A stretch of DNA of 64,000 nt from Cryoendolithus antarcticus (Eukaryota > Ascomycota > Dothideomycetes > Cladosporiales > Cladosporiaceae), in NCBI GenBank assembly GCA_002077065.1, contig NAJO01000028.1, positions 620,001-684,000 on the forward strand. The letters are read 5' to 3'. The stretch's first letter is position 1; each line of letters begins with the position of its first letter. The notes under the pieces are model-generated. The model ran no database searches. It was not told where the DNA came from and saw only the letters and a program-made list of their open reading frames with translations. Positions 41,754 through 51,769 of this stretch are shown one piece after another. The translations under genes were made by a program, and so were the position numbers.

Positions 41754-42786
41754 ATGAGTACAGTCCTACTACGCACATCTACCACCGAAAGTATGGCGCT
41801 TCCAAGGATCCAATTGACTCTCCAGGATCACAAGTGGGCGATAGCTCGAGCCTGGACGATACTCTTCATCGCCAGCGGTGTGCTGCCAATCGTGTTGTAC
41901 TTCGCATTGAGGTATGGCGCTCACCTGGCGATCGGTACTGGTAAGTGGTTCTCGCAACGCAAGCTCTTCCACTGAATAGATACAGTACTCGCCATCACCA
42001 CGTCCATCTTCGGAATCGTAAGCTTTCTGGCTTTGCTCATGCGAAGCTGGGCTTTGCTGAAGCATGACTCCGAATGCCGGCCGCTGGTTGGCTCTCGTTG
42101 GGCTGTACGTCTGCTCTGCAATGGGATGGCACCGTGTTAACGTCTTCCAGATGGACTACTTCAATTGGAGTTTTCTCGCGTGCTTCGCCAGCGTCACTGC
42201 TCTTGTTGTCGCCGGCAACGTGACAAAGAGCATCCGACTCGTTGCGCTCGGTCTGCCTGTCATACTTGTTGCCGTATGCGGACAGTTGCTGCTCGCTGTC
42301 CTCTTCAAATATAACCGTATTCTGGCACCCTTCACAATTTCGTCCACTCTCAAGGGCCAGCCCATTCGCTCCGGCACCTACGCCATCACAGAGGATGTTG
42401 TTGCTGTCGATGGGGCACGAGGCCAGACCTACCGCAAGCAGTTAGAAGCACGATACTTCGCGAGCCACACGGTTCGCAGGCTGTTTTCTCAACTCGATCT
42501 TCTCTGGGGAATCTCCGGAGTCGCGGCTGGAGGTCTTACCATCGGGCTCTCAATCGGACTGGAGGACGAGAGTGTCGCGTATGTGCTGGGTAAGTCAGTA
42601 ACGAAGTCGGCAACGGGGCGGCAGCTGATTCATAATAAAGGCTGGACGGTCCCGTGGGCTTACGCTGCTATCATGGCGGTGGCTACAACATGCCTGGTGC
42701 GGAAATCGCTGATAGGCGAGAAAGAAGACGAGCCATCAACGTTGAATGAGCTTGTCGAGAGCCCAGACAAGCGATGCGCCGTATGA
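41754..42786 (+). CDS. Fungal integral membrane protein, unknown function
   Basis: Exons 41754-41940, 41986-42104 and 42151-42786 (introns 45 and 46 nt) encode 313 residues. The intron 2 junction gives SRWA-MDYFNWSFLAC, and the intron 1 junction gives GT-VLAITTSIFG. Hydrophobic segments include WTILFIASGVLPIVLYFALR, VLAITTSIFGIVSFLALLMR and FLACFASVTALVVAG. Further ones are LVALGLPVILVAVCGQLLLAVL, LLWGISGVAAGGLTIGLSIG and AYAAIMAVATTCLV. No domain with a known role is recognised. It is divergent from the quercetinase-like gene and next to a Zn2Cys6 regulator. The start may instead be ATG 41793 (MALPRIQ). Confidence 0.65.
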
Positions 42787-43285
42787 GGTAGCTACATTGG
42801 GAGCCCTTCGTTGTCGGGATCGGAGCCGATAGTGTAGCAGGGAGGTATGACGTGGAGGCATGTACATTCCTCGATTCTGATTCGCCGCACGTCGAGGCTG
42901 AGCACAGCAGTTGTGAACATCAATTTCTACTGTGACGAAAATATCGAATCATGTCTCGCACTGCTTCCAAGTTACGGTCGTAAGATAGCCATCCACGCCA
43001 TTGCAGCCGTAGTACCGTACCATATGGACGTCGATCGCTTTGTTGCAAGTGCAGATGCCTCGCATAAAGTGCCGTGCCACCTCATCGCCGCAGTCACGGC
43101 AAGTCCGAGTGACGAGTCCGCAGCGCACAAGGTAACTCATTTCTCACGCATGAAAGTCTTTGATGGTCCACATGTGATCAAGGTGAGCACAGTCAGCTAT
43201 GATATCTTTGGCTTGAAGAGGCCGGAATAAGCTGTGATGTCTCAGTGTCATGCCTACGATCTCGCAATAAATACGCTCTCCGACG
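42787..43285. promoter_or_regulatory. Intergenic region upstream of the Zn2Cys6 regulator
   Basis: The region contains the 3' end of the membrane protein gene and the promoter of the regulator. A 127-codon frame here (42847-43230) lacks any domain and is not supported. Confidence 0.4.
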
Positions 43286-44785
43286 ATGCCGCGGAGATCG
43301 ACAGGTTGCGCGACTTGCAGAGAGCGTAGGATTCGCTGCGACGAGACGCGCCCTCACTGTGACCGCTGTCGTCTCCATGGCGTCGTTTGTGGTGGCTATC
43401 GGACAGATGGACCAGGCGGACTGGATGTTCGCGATGTAAGCGAGAGCACAGCGCGAAGGGCCAGAGCACAGTATGAGAGACGAGCTGGAGGTTCGTCGTC
43501 AACATCAACCAGGACAGCGTCCGTCGAGCGAGCGGTAGTAGAAGGTCCTACCTCAGACCTTCCCTTTGTTCACGGCGCACCCAACCGGACGATGTTCTGG
43601 AATGCCTTCCTCGACACTCACGTTCCGAAGGACTGCATGTTGCAATGCGACCCATTCAGCTTCTACAAAACGTGCATGGAACTTCCCACAACGCAACCAG
43701 CATTGCTCCAGGGGCTAGATGCGCTTAGCATGGTGCAAGTGGGCAGTGTTGCTGGAGACCGACGCCTGCTCGAACAAGCCACTAACACATACGCCAGAGC
43801 ACTTTCCGCTCTCCACAGTGCTCTTTCCTCTCCACAATTAATCTCGGACGATCACGTCCTAGCAGCGGCGATGGTGTTGCAAATGTGCGAATTCTACACT
43901 GATCTTGCCAGTCCAAAGGGTCTAGGATGGGGAAGCCACATTCTCGGCGTACAGAACATCCTCTTTAACCGCGGACAAGATTCTTTCCGAAGTGACCTTT
44001 CATTGCAGCTGTTCGCTCACGCAAGAAGCGGTGCTCTCTGCCACGCTCTCCTCATCCGCAAATCTTCGCCATTTGCCGAGCCAGGTTGGCAGGCTGTCGC
44101 CCAGCGCATGAGCAGGAGGGACCAGTCGTCTGCCTTCCACGACATTGCTGTGCAGGTTCCTGGCCTGCTTGAGCGGTACGACAACCTGGAGCTTCGTGTC
44201 GATGCCATCGACGCGATCATAGCCGAAGCTGCACGAATCGAAACCGACATGCGGAACTGGCTTGCTTCCTCAGATCTACACTACTCGACGCAGCCCATCA
44301 GTGATTTCAACAACTTCGCTACTCTCTGCTCCGACCGCACCTTTGGCGACGCTTACATGTTCGCCAACTTCATGGTTGCCTCTCTCTACTCGAAGTACTG
44401 GATCTGCCTGTACTTCATCCGTACCACGGTCCGCGCACTGCATGCCGCGCGTGCCATTGCCGGGCATGGCGATGCGCCGGGCGACGCCGTGCAGGACGAA
44501 GAGCTTCTAGGTTACATTGTGGATTTGTGCCATTGCATCCCGTACTTCTGTGAAGCGGCCAGCTGTTCGATTGGTAATATAGGGATGTTCTTCCCGATGC
44601 GGACAGCAGCGCTGTATTTTATCGAGCGAGGGCTAGAGACTGAAGCGAAGTGGATCAGTCAAGTCCGTACAAACGTACTGAACAAGGGTCTGGCGCCGCC
44701 TAGTGTCGATGATCTGCAGCTTAGCCACTGCAACGACTGGATCACGGATCGACCAAGCGTAGTAGAATGCTTCCTCCGAAGGTAG
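43286..44785 (+). CDS. Zn2Cys6 transcription factor (fungal transcription factor domain 2 type)
   Basis: This single exon encodes 499 residues. The zinc cluster is at the very N terminus (C8 to C35: C-x2-C-x6-C-x6-C-x2-C-x6-C). A basic linker (RRARAQYERRAGGSS) follows, then a long helical region with the layout of the type 2 fungal regulatory domain: FWNAFLDTHVPKDCMLQCDP, ALSALHSALSSPQLISDDHV and LGWGSHILGVQNIL. The C terminus is VVECFLRR. It is probably a nuclear regulator. Its closeness to the membrane protein, quercetinase-like and RTA1-like genes makes it the obvious candidate for local regulation, but that is inference. Confidence 0.85.
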   Translation: MPRRSTGCATCRERRIRCDETRPHCDRCRLHGVVCGGYRTDGPGGLDVRDVSESTARRARAQYERRAGGSSSTSTRTASVERAVVEGPTSDLPFVHGAPNRTMFWNAFLDTHVPKDCMLQCDPFSFYKTCMELPTTQPALLQGLDALSMVQVGSVAGDRRLLEQATNTYARALSALHSALSSPQLISDDHVLAAAMVLQMCEFYTDLASPKGLGWGSHILGVQNILFNRGQDSFRSDLSLQLFAHARSGALCHALLIRKSSPFAEPGWQAVAQRMSRRDQSSAFHDIAVQVPGLLERYDNLELRVDAIDAIIAEAARIETDMRNWLASSDLHYSTQPISDFNNFATLCSDRTFGDAYMFANFMVASLYSKYWICLYFIRTTVRALHAARAIAGHGDAPGDAVQDEELLGYIVDLCHCIPYFCEAASCSIGNIGMFFPMRTAALYFIERGLETEAKWISQVRTNVLNKGLAPPSVDDLQLSHCNDWITDRPSVVECFLRR

Positions 44786-45478
44786 ACAGTATATCATATC
44801 ATACCGAAGCTTGGAGCTATAAGATCACTCTCCTCTATAGGTCAACATCCACAGTTTTGACGGTCTCGATCCTGATCACCTTGGGTCGCTCCAGTACATG
44901 CTTGTGCAGGCGGTGACTTATATGCAGAGAGGAAGCTGCTACTCCTGTCCATGTGTACTGACGAGTGTGAACGGACAAAGTGCATGCGCACACCACCGTA
45001 GGTAGTGCGGAGGCTGCTCTCCTGATCTTGTGTAGACACGTCGCCTTCACGAGGCTTGACTACTTCCTCATCCATCGCATCTACAACAGTATTTTCCAAA
45101 CAATGCCGCCAGAGGGTGACTGGTCCAGAAACGTTGAAAAGCGTTGCGCATTGCCGGCATCTCAAGCGCTCCAGAAAATGTCACCGAAAGCGTGGGCCAT
45201 GGCGATTCTCGATGATTCTCGAGACTGCTCAGTGCGAAGTGCGAAACGTCGAGCGTCGAACGTGTATGTCCGTCGAGCATTACCTCTCGGGTAATGCAGC
45301 TTTGATAACCGACGCGGCAGGCTCCAGCATGTTCTCAGACGCGGATCGGACGTAGCTCATGAGGAGTATCATACCATACGAGGGTGTCAAGTCGTAGCTA
45401 CTTGAAAAGTCGTATGCAGGATTCCCACCATCTCGCGCCACGGGTCGCTAGCAATCTCTGCATCGTGGCTTTCAATGC
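44786..45478. other. Tail-to-tail intergenic region
   Basis: The Zn2Cys6 gene and the convergent 2-oxoglutarate oxygenase gene both end here. The 693 bases hold only unsupported short frames. Confidence 0.4.
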
Positions 45479-46243
45479 TCATTTACACCTCCTCACACAG
45501 AGATCACTCCTAATGACCCACTTCTCCCCGCCCGTGACCTCCTTCCCCTCATGCAACATACACTCCCTCCCATGCCGATGCAGCAACGCCATGCCCATCT
45601 CCGGCGCCACCGAGACAGGCTTAGGCGTCGGCGCCTTCTTCGACGCAGGTTCGGGGTGAAAGACCGTCTCTCCGCCCTCGCACGTGGAGAGGTAAAGCAG
45701 AAGGGTCCATGTCGTGACCGCCGGAATCGAGGATTTGGAGGGATCCAATGAGTCTGTAAAGTGGACATTGTTGAAGTCGTCGTAGTGTGCGCCGAAGAAG
45801 TGACCAGGCGCGTAGCGATAGATGCGGATGTTTGAGCTGAGGCCAAGAACCTCACCACCCCAAGTATCGCTGCTACCGGTGGTCTTTCCGTGCTGAGTGA
45901 CCAGATCTTTCAACGCCGTCTGCTCCCACAACGCCGCGGCGAAAGTTGGGTCCTGAACTTGGTAGCGATCATTCACCCGCACTGCATGACCTTTTTGCGG
46001 CGTCGTCGGAGTTGTAGTCAGTGGTAACGAGCGCAAGAAGTTCACGTACTTTGCACACAACGTGGGAGTCATTAGGTTTGAGACTGTGACAATCTGATCT
46101 GGGAGCATAATGTCGAGGGTCAAGTCTTCTGCCGCGAGCACTGGTGTGAGAGATGGCCATTGATGTGGGATAGCTTCTGCTGCTTGGGCACCATTGGTCT
46201 TTGCGGTCGCGGTGGATGACTTCGACTTTGACTTGGGAGCCAT
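45479..46243 (-). CDS. 2-oxoglutarate/Fe(II)-dependent oxygenase (prolyl hydroxylase-like)
   Basis: This single exon encodes 254 residues. The double-stranded beta-helix motifs are visible: H153-x-D155 (FGAHYDD) and distal H231 (CMLHEGKEV), followed by K241 and R245 as candidates for binding the 2-oxoglutarate carboxylate. The segments RIYRYAPGHFFGAHYDD and WTLLLYLSTCEGGETVFHP are typical of prolyl 4-hydroxylase-like proteins. It probably hydroxylates a protein or small-molecule substrate, which is unknown. The first about 25 residues are Ser/Lys/Ala-rich and disordered. There is no signal peptide, so a cytosolic or nuclear location is likely. Confidence 0.85.
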   Translation of the reverse strand: MAPKSKSKSSTATAKTNGAQAAEAIPHQWPSLTPVLAAEDLTLDIMLPDQIVTVSNLMTPTLCAKYVNFLRSLPLTTTPTTPQKGHAVRVNDRYQVQDPTFAAALWEQTALKDLVTQHGKTTGSSDTWGGEVLGLSSNIRIYRYAPGHFFGAHYDDFNNVHFTDSLDPSKSSIPAVTTWTLLLYLSTCEGGETVFHPEPASKKAPTPKPVSVAPEMGMALLHRHGRECMLHEGKEVTGGEKWVIRSDLCVRRCK

Positions 46244-47253
46244 CGCTGCTATTTGCGAAGCCGCCGGTCTCTTAGTGCGAACCTACACCTTGCCTAAATA
46301 GCTTCGCTACTATGGTCATCCACTCAATATATGTGTTTCGGCGCAGTCTGCTCGCCCAGATGAGAGGCAGCTTTCTTGGTGTCAACGCGAACGAATCTGC
46401 GTGAGGCTGCAGCGCTCGCTTAAGAAGATGCGACCAGCTCACTGCTGCTGCCGATCAGACCTGCCGTCATCAAGTAGCTCCCCGTCAGAGAGGGGTCGTC
46501 GTCCGCTCAGTCTTGTAGAAGTGGAGCAGTCACTTCTTGCTGACCATTACTTCGGATGAAATGGGTTATGGACCGTTCAGTCCGGTCAAAGGTTTTCCAG
46601 GCCTGACGTAGTTGATCTTAAGCGTATGTACAGCCTCGTAGCCTCCTGTCGACGCCTCGTAAAGGTAAGTGTAGCGCTCACGGACGAGTGCTTTCAGATT
46701 GAAGGCGACGCGTCAACGCAACGATGTTGGGCTCAAGAAAAGGTATGTGGATCGATCATCTTGTTGCAGAGTGTCAATGCAAACTTTGCAGCCAGGACGA
46801 CGTGACGTCGGCAGCGCCCTAACTGGTCTGTCCGAAGAGAGCACGTCGTCGTATGAGGTCCATCCATCGCGAGGCACCGACGCAATTCATATCGCCAAGC
46901 AACGCCTCCAGGGTGATCGACGCCGCCCCGCAAAAGTTGACGGGACGGAACCTCGCCGCTAGCGCAAGCATGGACTGATCTTTGTTGCAACAGGCAAGAG
47001 CGACTTCCCAAACATCCGTTCCTGCCCACATACCCTCCGGATCGCGTCAAGAAGCATTTACGGAGTCTGCGATCAGTGCGGTACTGGCGAAACGTCCAAT
47101 TGTGGCTGCACACCCTACAGAAGCCGACCTCGCAGCACTCCGCTTCATCTCAGATTAATCGGGCAGTCCGTGAAGCCGGCGCCCGTAAAGAAGCAGTCGC
47201 CATACCCTTCGCCGCCTAGAAATGAAGCCAGTCCGCTTCCTACATCACAGGCG
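46244..47253. promoter_or_regulatory. Divergent upstream region of the oxygenase and forkhead genes, possibly with forkhead 5' exons
   Basis: The oxygenase starts leftwards and the forkhead gene rightwards. The frame of the forkhead protein stays open upstream of its first ATG. A coding-like piece in another phase (around 46986-47153, containing AKRPIVAAHPTEADL) may be an upstream exon. It follows a good acceptor, TTGCAACAG. No complete 5' gene model could be fixed. Confidence 0.4.
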
Positions 47254-50200
47254 ATGGAAAGCAGCGGAGCCGGGGCGCATGTCGCTCCGGCAATGTCACA
47301 CTTTGAGCCAGCCGACCGGTTTGCTCTTGGAGGGGACGCGATGACGGGGGACGTGTACAGCGGCAATGATCTGATTGCGGGTAACGGGATGGCGCTTTAC
47401 GAGACGGGACTGCAGTTCGAGCCGAATGTGGCGTTCACGAACCCGTTCCATGACAGCAATGAACGGGGCCAGCAGCCGGTAGCTTCCACCAGGGCAAACG
47501 ATGAGATGGAAAGAGCAAGCAATGACCAGGCAGCAATCGCGCTACCTGCCGACCACGCGATCAACTTGACGGAACTCAGCGAATTTGCCTACGCTGAAGG
47601 ATACCAACCACTTGAGGACAATGACGGACAGTCCCTAGCAGGCACTTTACCGACATCCGCAGACTTCACTTACTCTGCCTCCGAGGCAGAACAGACCGTT
47701 CCCAAAAGCATGGCCGGATACGCCCAGCTGGTGTTCAACGATGGGGAGTACATCATCGACACTCTCTCCATCATACTCGGCCGTGACTCTCAGGTCCAGC
47801 AACAATACCAACGCGAGTGCAGACGGCTCAGCAAGCAGCAGATTATCGAGCAGGAGCGCGAACGCATGGCTGCCAAAGCATTAGAAGAATACAAGAAAGA
47901 GCCAAGCCACGCTTCTCACCCGGACGAGGAACCATCGTCCAAGTCTGATCACTCGCTTGAAGGCCGACCAGTCCCAGGCTTGCCCAGCATGTGCAGCGAG
48001 CAGGGTGGTATTGTCAATCTAGCTGCGGAGGGCGACGATGAGCACGAGAAGAAACGATATAGGAGGATCCTTCGCCAGAGGAAGCTGAAGGCGTCTGCAC
48101 AATCATCGTCTTCCGCGTCCGTCGATCCCGCACGTCTGCACAAAGGTTTCTCGTACAACGCCTTCAACGAGTCGGCCGGCCACGACATGGATGGCGAGGT
48201 TGTGCCTTTCGTTGCTGTGCATCCTACTGATCCCAAAGATATCACCAAAATTTCCCGCGAACATGCACGCATCGCCTACGATAATAAGACGGCCGAATGG
48301 GAGATGGAGGTCCTGGGTAAGCATGTCATGGTGCTCAATGAGTACTCATGGCAGCCCCCAAATGACCTTGAGGACTGGGCTTATGGCTGGGAAAGTGCAG
48401 AGCACATGACTCACTTGAGAGGCGCCGTTGTCAGACTTACTCACAATACCGACATTATGATAGCGTCGCTTCGCTTCAAGTTTAGACTGCCTGTGCAGCC
48501 CGACGACGCAGAGTCTGACCTCCTCGACATCGAACCTCAGAGCGAGGATGAAGACGTCGAAGTCGGCAACAGCAGTCCGGCTCGAAGACTTTCCACGGCT
48601 CTGGACGACGATGGTGAAGCCGAGGAGGGAGAGGCGGATAGCGAGCCTGAGGTGGCACTGACCGATGCATCGCGAAAGAAGGGCAAGTCAAAGAAGAAGG
48701 CTAAAGCAGAGAAGAAGGAAAAGTCAGGGCTGAAGCTCAAGCTGAAAACATCACAGACCGTTGCTAAGATTGAGCCACGGACATCGTCACCAGAGGTCTC
48801 CAAGAAAGCGAGCAAGAAGCCAAAGAAGTCCGCACCGCCGCCTGAAAATGCGACGGTGGGCGAGTCGAGTGCTGCTGCTGCTACTACCGCTGCTCCCACC
48901 GGAGCTCCCGCTCCCAGTACTGACGCTCCGGCGGTAGTCGGAGACGGGTCAGCAGCGCCAACTACATCAGAGCCACCGGCACAGCCCATCGCTCGAGCGG
49001 CGGATGTACCTCTTGTATTCGAGAAGGGAACGCTTCTGGGTGACGCCGCACCGGAAGAACTTCCAGAGAAGCGCAAAGGTCCTGGAAGACCACCCAAGAA
49101 CGGCCTGATCTCAAAACGAGATAATGCAATCCTCGCTCGGCGTTACATGGACTTCGACAAGCAAGGCATTCCGCGGCCGCCGATGAAGGAGCTGCTCGAG
49201 ATCGTGCGCGCCGAGAACAAGGCAAAGGAAGCTGCTGCGAAAGCTGCTGCACGTGGTGAGAACAACATGATCATGCAGAGCATCGAGGGTGGTGCTCGCC
49301 CCCACGCTGCGTCGATGAACGGTCCGAGAGGTGCTGGCAATGGCAAGATACAACGATCGACTGATGATGCACTTGCTCGGGCGTCTGCTGAACTTGCTGA
49401 CGCCGTCGCTGCCGAGAGCAAAGCTGAGGCGAAACGCACTCGCACATGGCGCTCACCTTCGCCAGTCAAACCCGAAGATGAGTGCACGGAAGAAGAGCTG
49501 AAGAAGCCAACTCAGACGTATTACATCACTCTCGAAGCAATACTCGGCAACGGTCCACCGGAAGGCCTTGAACTGCAGCAGATTTATGATAAGGTCATGA
49601 AAATGTACCCTTACTTCAAGTACAAATCAGAAAGTACTGGGTGGCAGAGCAGCGTTCGCCACAACCTCAAGCAACACCCTCGCTTCCAGCAGTCGACCAA
49701 GCAGGGCAAGGGCTGGATGTGGTCGATTAACCCAGAAGTGCCCTACAATGGTGACGTTCGAAAGAAGAAGCCGTCACCGCCACGTGTTCCTCAACAGCAG
49801 CAACAGAACGGCGGCCAGTCACAGCAGGCACACTTTCAGTATGGGAACCCTTATGCACAGCAGTACCCGCAGCAAAGCCAGCAGGGTCAGCAGTATGCCT
49901 CGCCATACCAACGAGGCGCTCAACAGTATGGCTCAACTAACCAACAGCCACAAAATCGTCATGTAGGTCACTCCCACTTTCCCCCAACCGTGCCGTATGT
50001 CCCGTACCATGCAGTACGCAGCTACCAATCACTTCATACACCTCAGCATGCTTACATGCCTCCACAGCCCGGCCAACACCCGAACAATTCACCCGCGCAA
50101 GCCCCAGCGCCGCCAGAAGAGCCTTCGCTCGTCAACGATATGGTCGCCTGGAGGAACAAGTTCACGAAAGATCCTCAGCAGGCGCCTGGGCTCAGTGAAA

Positions 50201-51270
50201 CGGAAAGAGCCGGCCTGTTCGATAAGATCATGTCGTGGCGGGTTGATCCGAAGCAACGAGCTGCTGTGCCTAGTCCTTTGGAAGCGGAGATGGATCGCCA
50301 GATGGAGGCTCTGTGGTTGAAGTGGGGAGTTGGGCCTGATGGGAATAAGATCGCTGTAGTGTCGGGTGAGGGTGGAGCGGCTGCTAGTGCACAGGGTCAG
50401 GCGGCGCCTGTGGGAGTGACTGCGCCAAACCCTGTGCAAGTTGGAAGTGCGTCTGCTCGGCTGCCTGCATCGACTACAGCAGGCACGGTGCCGTATGGTA
50501 TGGCTGCTCCTGTTACAGCTCAGCCGAATGGTTCAATGCCGCAAGCGAATGGGACCGCTCTGTCGGCCTTCACACAAGCACCCGCGATCGGCGCAGTCAC
50601 CAACACATGGCAACCCGTCGCTGCACAGACTAACGGCGCGTACCATCAGACTCAGGCGTCTGGACCACGATCACAAGCACCGACATCTGGTCGACCAACG
50701 CCCTCACCGCTGTCATCGGCTGCTGTGCCATCAAGACCAGTATCGCAACATGGCTTGCCAGTGCAGGCACCTGTGCAAGCTGTCCCTGTGGCATCGTACG
50801 GTCAAGCAGCTTCTGCTTACGCAGCACCACAACAAGGCTCGATACCAGCGCGTACGACGATCTCGCCCAAGACGACTGCGGTAGCGCCTATGTACTCTCT
50901 AGCATCGCAACCAGTGGCAGCCGGACAAGGCTCGGCTCCAGCTCGGCCAGCGAACCCTACACACCCAGCTGCTGTCGCACCGTACGGCACGATGTCTCAA
51001 CAGCAGACGCAGGTACACGGACTATCGACCCCAGCAGCACCGCCGCAGACGACTGGACATACTGAACCACCGCAAGTACCTGCTCTCTCGAACGCAGGCG
51101 CGACATACAATGGGACGTCCACAGCTTTCACGCCACAGACCGCACTGTCGACATTGCAGCAGCAGAATGCGCCTCGGGCGGCACCGACGCTAAAGCGGTC
51201 AGCTTCTGACGAAGCGCGGAACGGAGTCGAGAGTGGTGCTGACGACGCGAAAAGGGCGCGACTAGGGTGA
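47254..51270 (+). CDS. FHL1: FHA and forkhead domain transcription factor, Fhl1 type
   Basis: From the first in-frame ATG the gene encodes 1338 residues; the true N terminus may lie in upstream exons. A split FHA domain spans about residues 155-410: GYAQLVFNDGEYIIDTLSII and LGRDS, then a charged insert of well over 100 residues, then ITKISREHARIAYD. An acidic and Lys-rich stretch follows. The forkhead domain is at about 752-835: TYYITLEAILGNGPPEGLEL, then WQSSVRHNLKQHPRF and GKGWMWSIN. A Gln/Pro/Ala-rich tail of 500 residues ends KRARLG. FHA plus forkhead is the Fhl1 layout, which in yeast controls ribosomal protein genes. Start certainty is low; domain certainty is high. Confidence 0.85.
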   Translation: MESSGAGAHVAPAMSHFEPADRFALGGDAMTGDVYSGNDLIAGNGMALYETGLQFEPNVAFTNPFHDSNERGQQPVASTRANDEMERASNDQAAIALPADHAINLTELSEFAYAEGYQPLEDNDGQSLAGTLPTSADFTYSASEAEQTVPKSMAGYAQLVFNDGEYIIDTLSIILGRDSQVQQQYQRECRRLSKQQIIEQERERMAAKALEEYKKEPSHASHPDEEPSSKSDHSLEGRPVPGLPSMCSEQGGIVNLAAEGDDEHEKKRYRRILRQRKLKASAQSSSSASVDPARLHKGFSYNAFNESAGHDMDGEVVPFVAVHPTDPKDITKISREHARIAYDNKTAEWEMEVLGKHVMVLNEYSWQPPNDLEDWAYGWESAEHMTHLRGAVVRLTHNTDIMIASLRFKFRLPVQPDDAESDLLDIEPQSEDEDVEVGNSSPARRLSTALDDDGEAEEGEADSEPEVALTDASRKKGKSKKKAKAEKKEKSGLKLKLKTSQTVAKIEPRTSSPEVSKKASKKPKKSAPPPENATVGESSAAAATTAAPTGAPAPSTDAPAVVGDGSAAPTTSEPPAQPIARAADVPLVFEKGTLLGDAAPEELPEKRKGPGRPPKNGLISKRDNAILARRYMDFDKQGIPRPPMKELLEIVRAENKAKEAAAKAAARGENNMIMQSIEGGARPHAASMNGPRGAGNGKIQRSTDDALARASAELADAVAAESKAEAKRTRTWRSPSPVKPEDECTEEELKKPTQTYYITLEAILGNGPPEGLELQQIYDKVMKMYPYFKYKSESTGWQSSVRHNLKQHPRFQQSTKQGKGWMWSINPEVPYNGDVRKKKPSPPRVPQQQQQNGGQSQQAHFQYGNPYAQQYPQQSQQGQQYASPYQRGAQQYGSTNQQPQNRHVGHSHFPPTVPYVPYHAVRSYQSLHTPQHAYMPPQPGQHPNNSPAQAPAPPEEPSLVNDMVAWRNKFTKDPQQAPGLSETERAGLFDKIMSWRVDPKQRAAVPSPLEAEMDRQMEALWLKWGVGPDGNKIAVVSGEGGAAASAQGQAAPVGVTAPNPVQVGSASARLPASTTAGTVPYGMAAPVTAQPNGSMPQANGTALSAFTQAPAIGAVTNTWQPVAAQTNGAYHQTQASGPRSQAPTSGRPTPSPLSSAAVPSRPVSQHGLPVQAPVQAVPVASYGQAASAYAAPQQGSIPARTTISPKTTAVAPMYSLASQPVAAGQGSAPARPANPTHPAAVAPYGTMSQQQTQVHGLSTPAAPPQTTGHTEPPQVPALSNAGATYNGTSTAFTPQTALSTLQQQNAPRAAPTLKRSASDEARNGVESGADDAKRARLG

Positions 51271-51769
51271 GGTGAGAGGGAATGAGGGGAGATGCATGGC
51301 TTGGTGTACTGGACGCTTGATACGGGAACAAAAGTAAGAACTTGACGATTAGCGAAGGTGTTTTGGTGCTTCTTCAGAGGCTGGGCTGACGACATGGGAG
51401 GATGCTTGTTATTGGGGCCTTTTGCTGGTGATGGAGCGTTCTCGGCGGGCGGTGCTTCGTCATGATCAGGGAAGATGTCTCCGTGAGGCGGGCGCATGTC
51501 GCTTCGATCGCTCGGGAGAATCATGACGGTGAGGTGGCGGGGCTGAGAAGTCAGAGTAGATAGCCCTGCGAATCATTTGCACATTGAAATCTATTCCATG
51601 ACCACCGCCATCTTCTTAGGGTATCTTAGTCAAATGTAGCAGCCAGTACAGTGCCAAGCCTTGACATGTAGCCCTGACTTCACGCGCCATACCGCGTATA
51701 GCTATTGCCCTCCAACAGCATCGCTCCATCCCGCAACATCACTCACAAACTCACCCACATCCCCAAATC
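51271..51769. other. Intergenic region between FHL1 and IEC3
   Basis: The 499 bases contain the FHL1 3' end and the IEC3 promoter. No other gene is supported. Confidence 0.4.

Noticed and set aside
42847..43230. 127-codon plus-strand frame before the Zn2Cys6 regulator
   Set aside because: No family resemblance; it lies in the expected promoter of the regulator.
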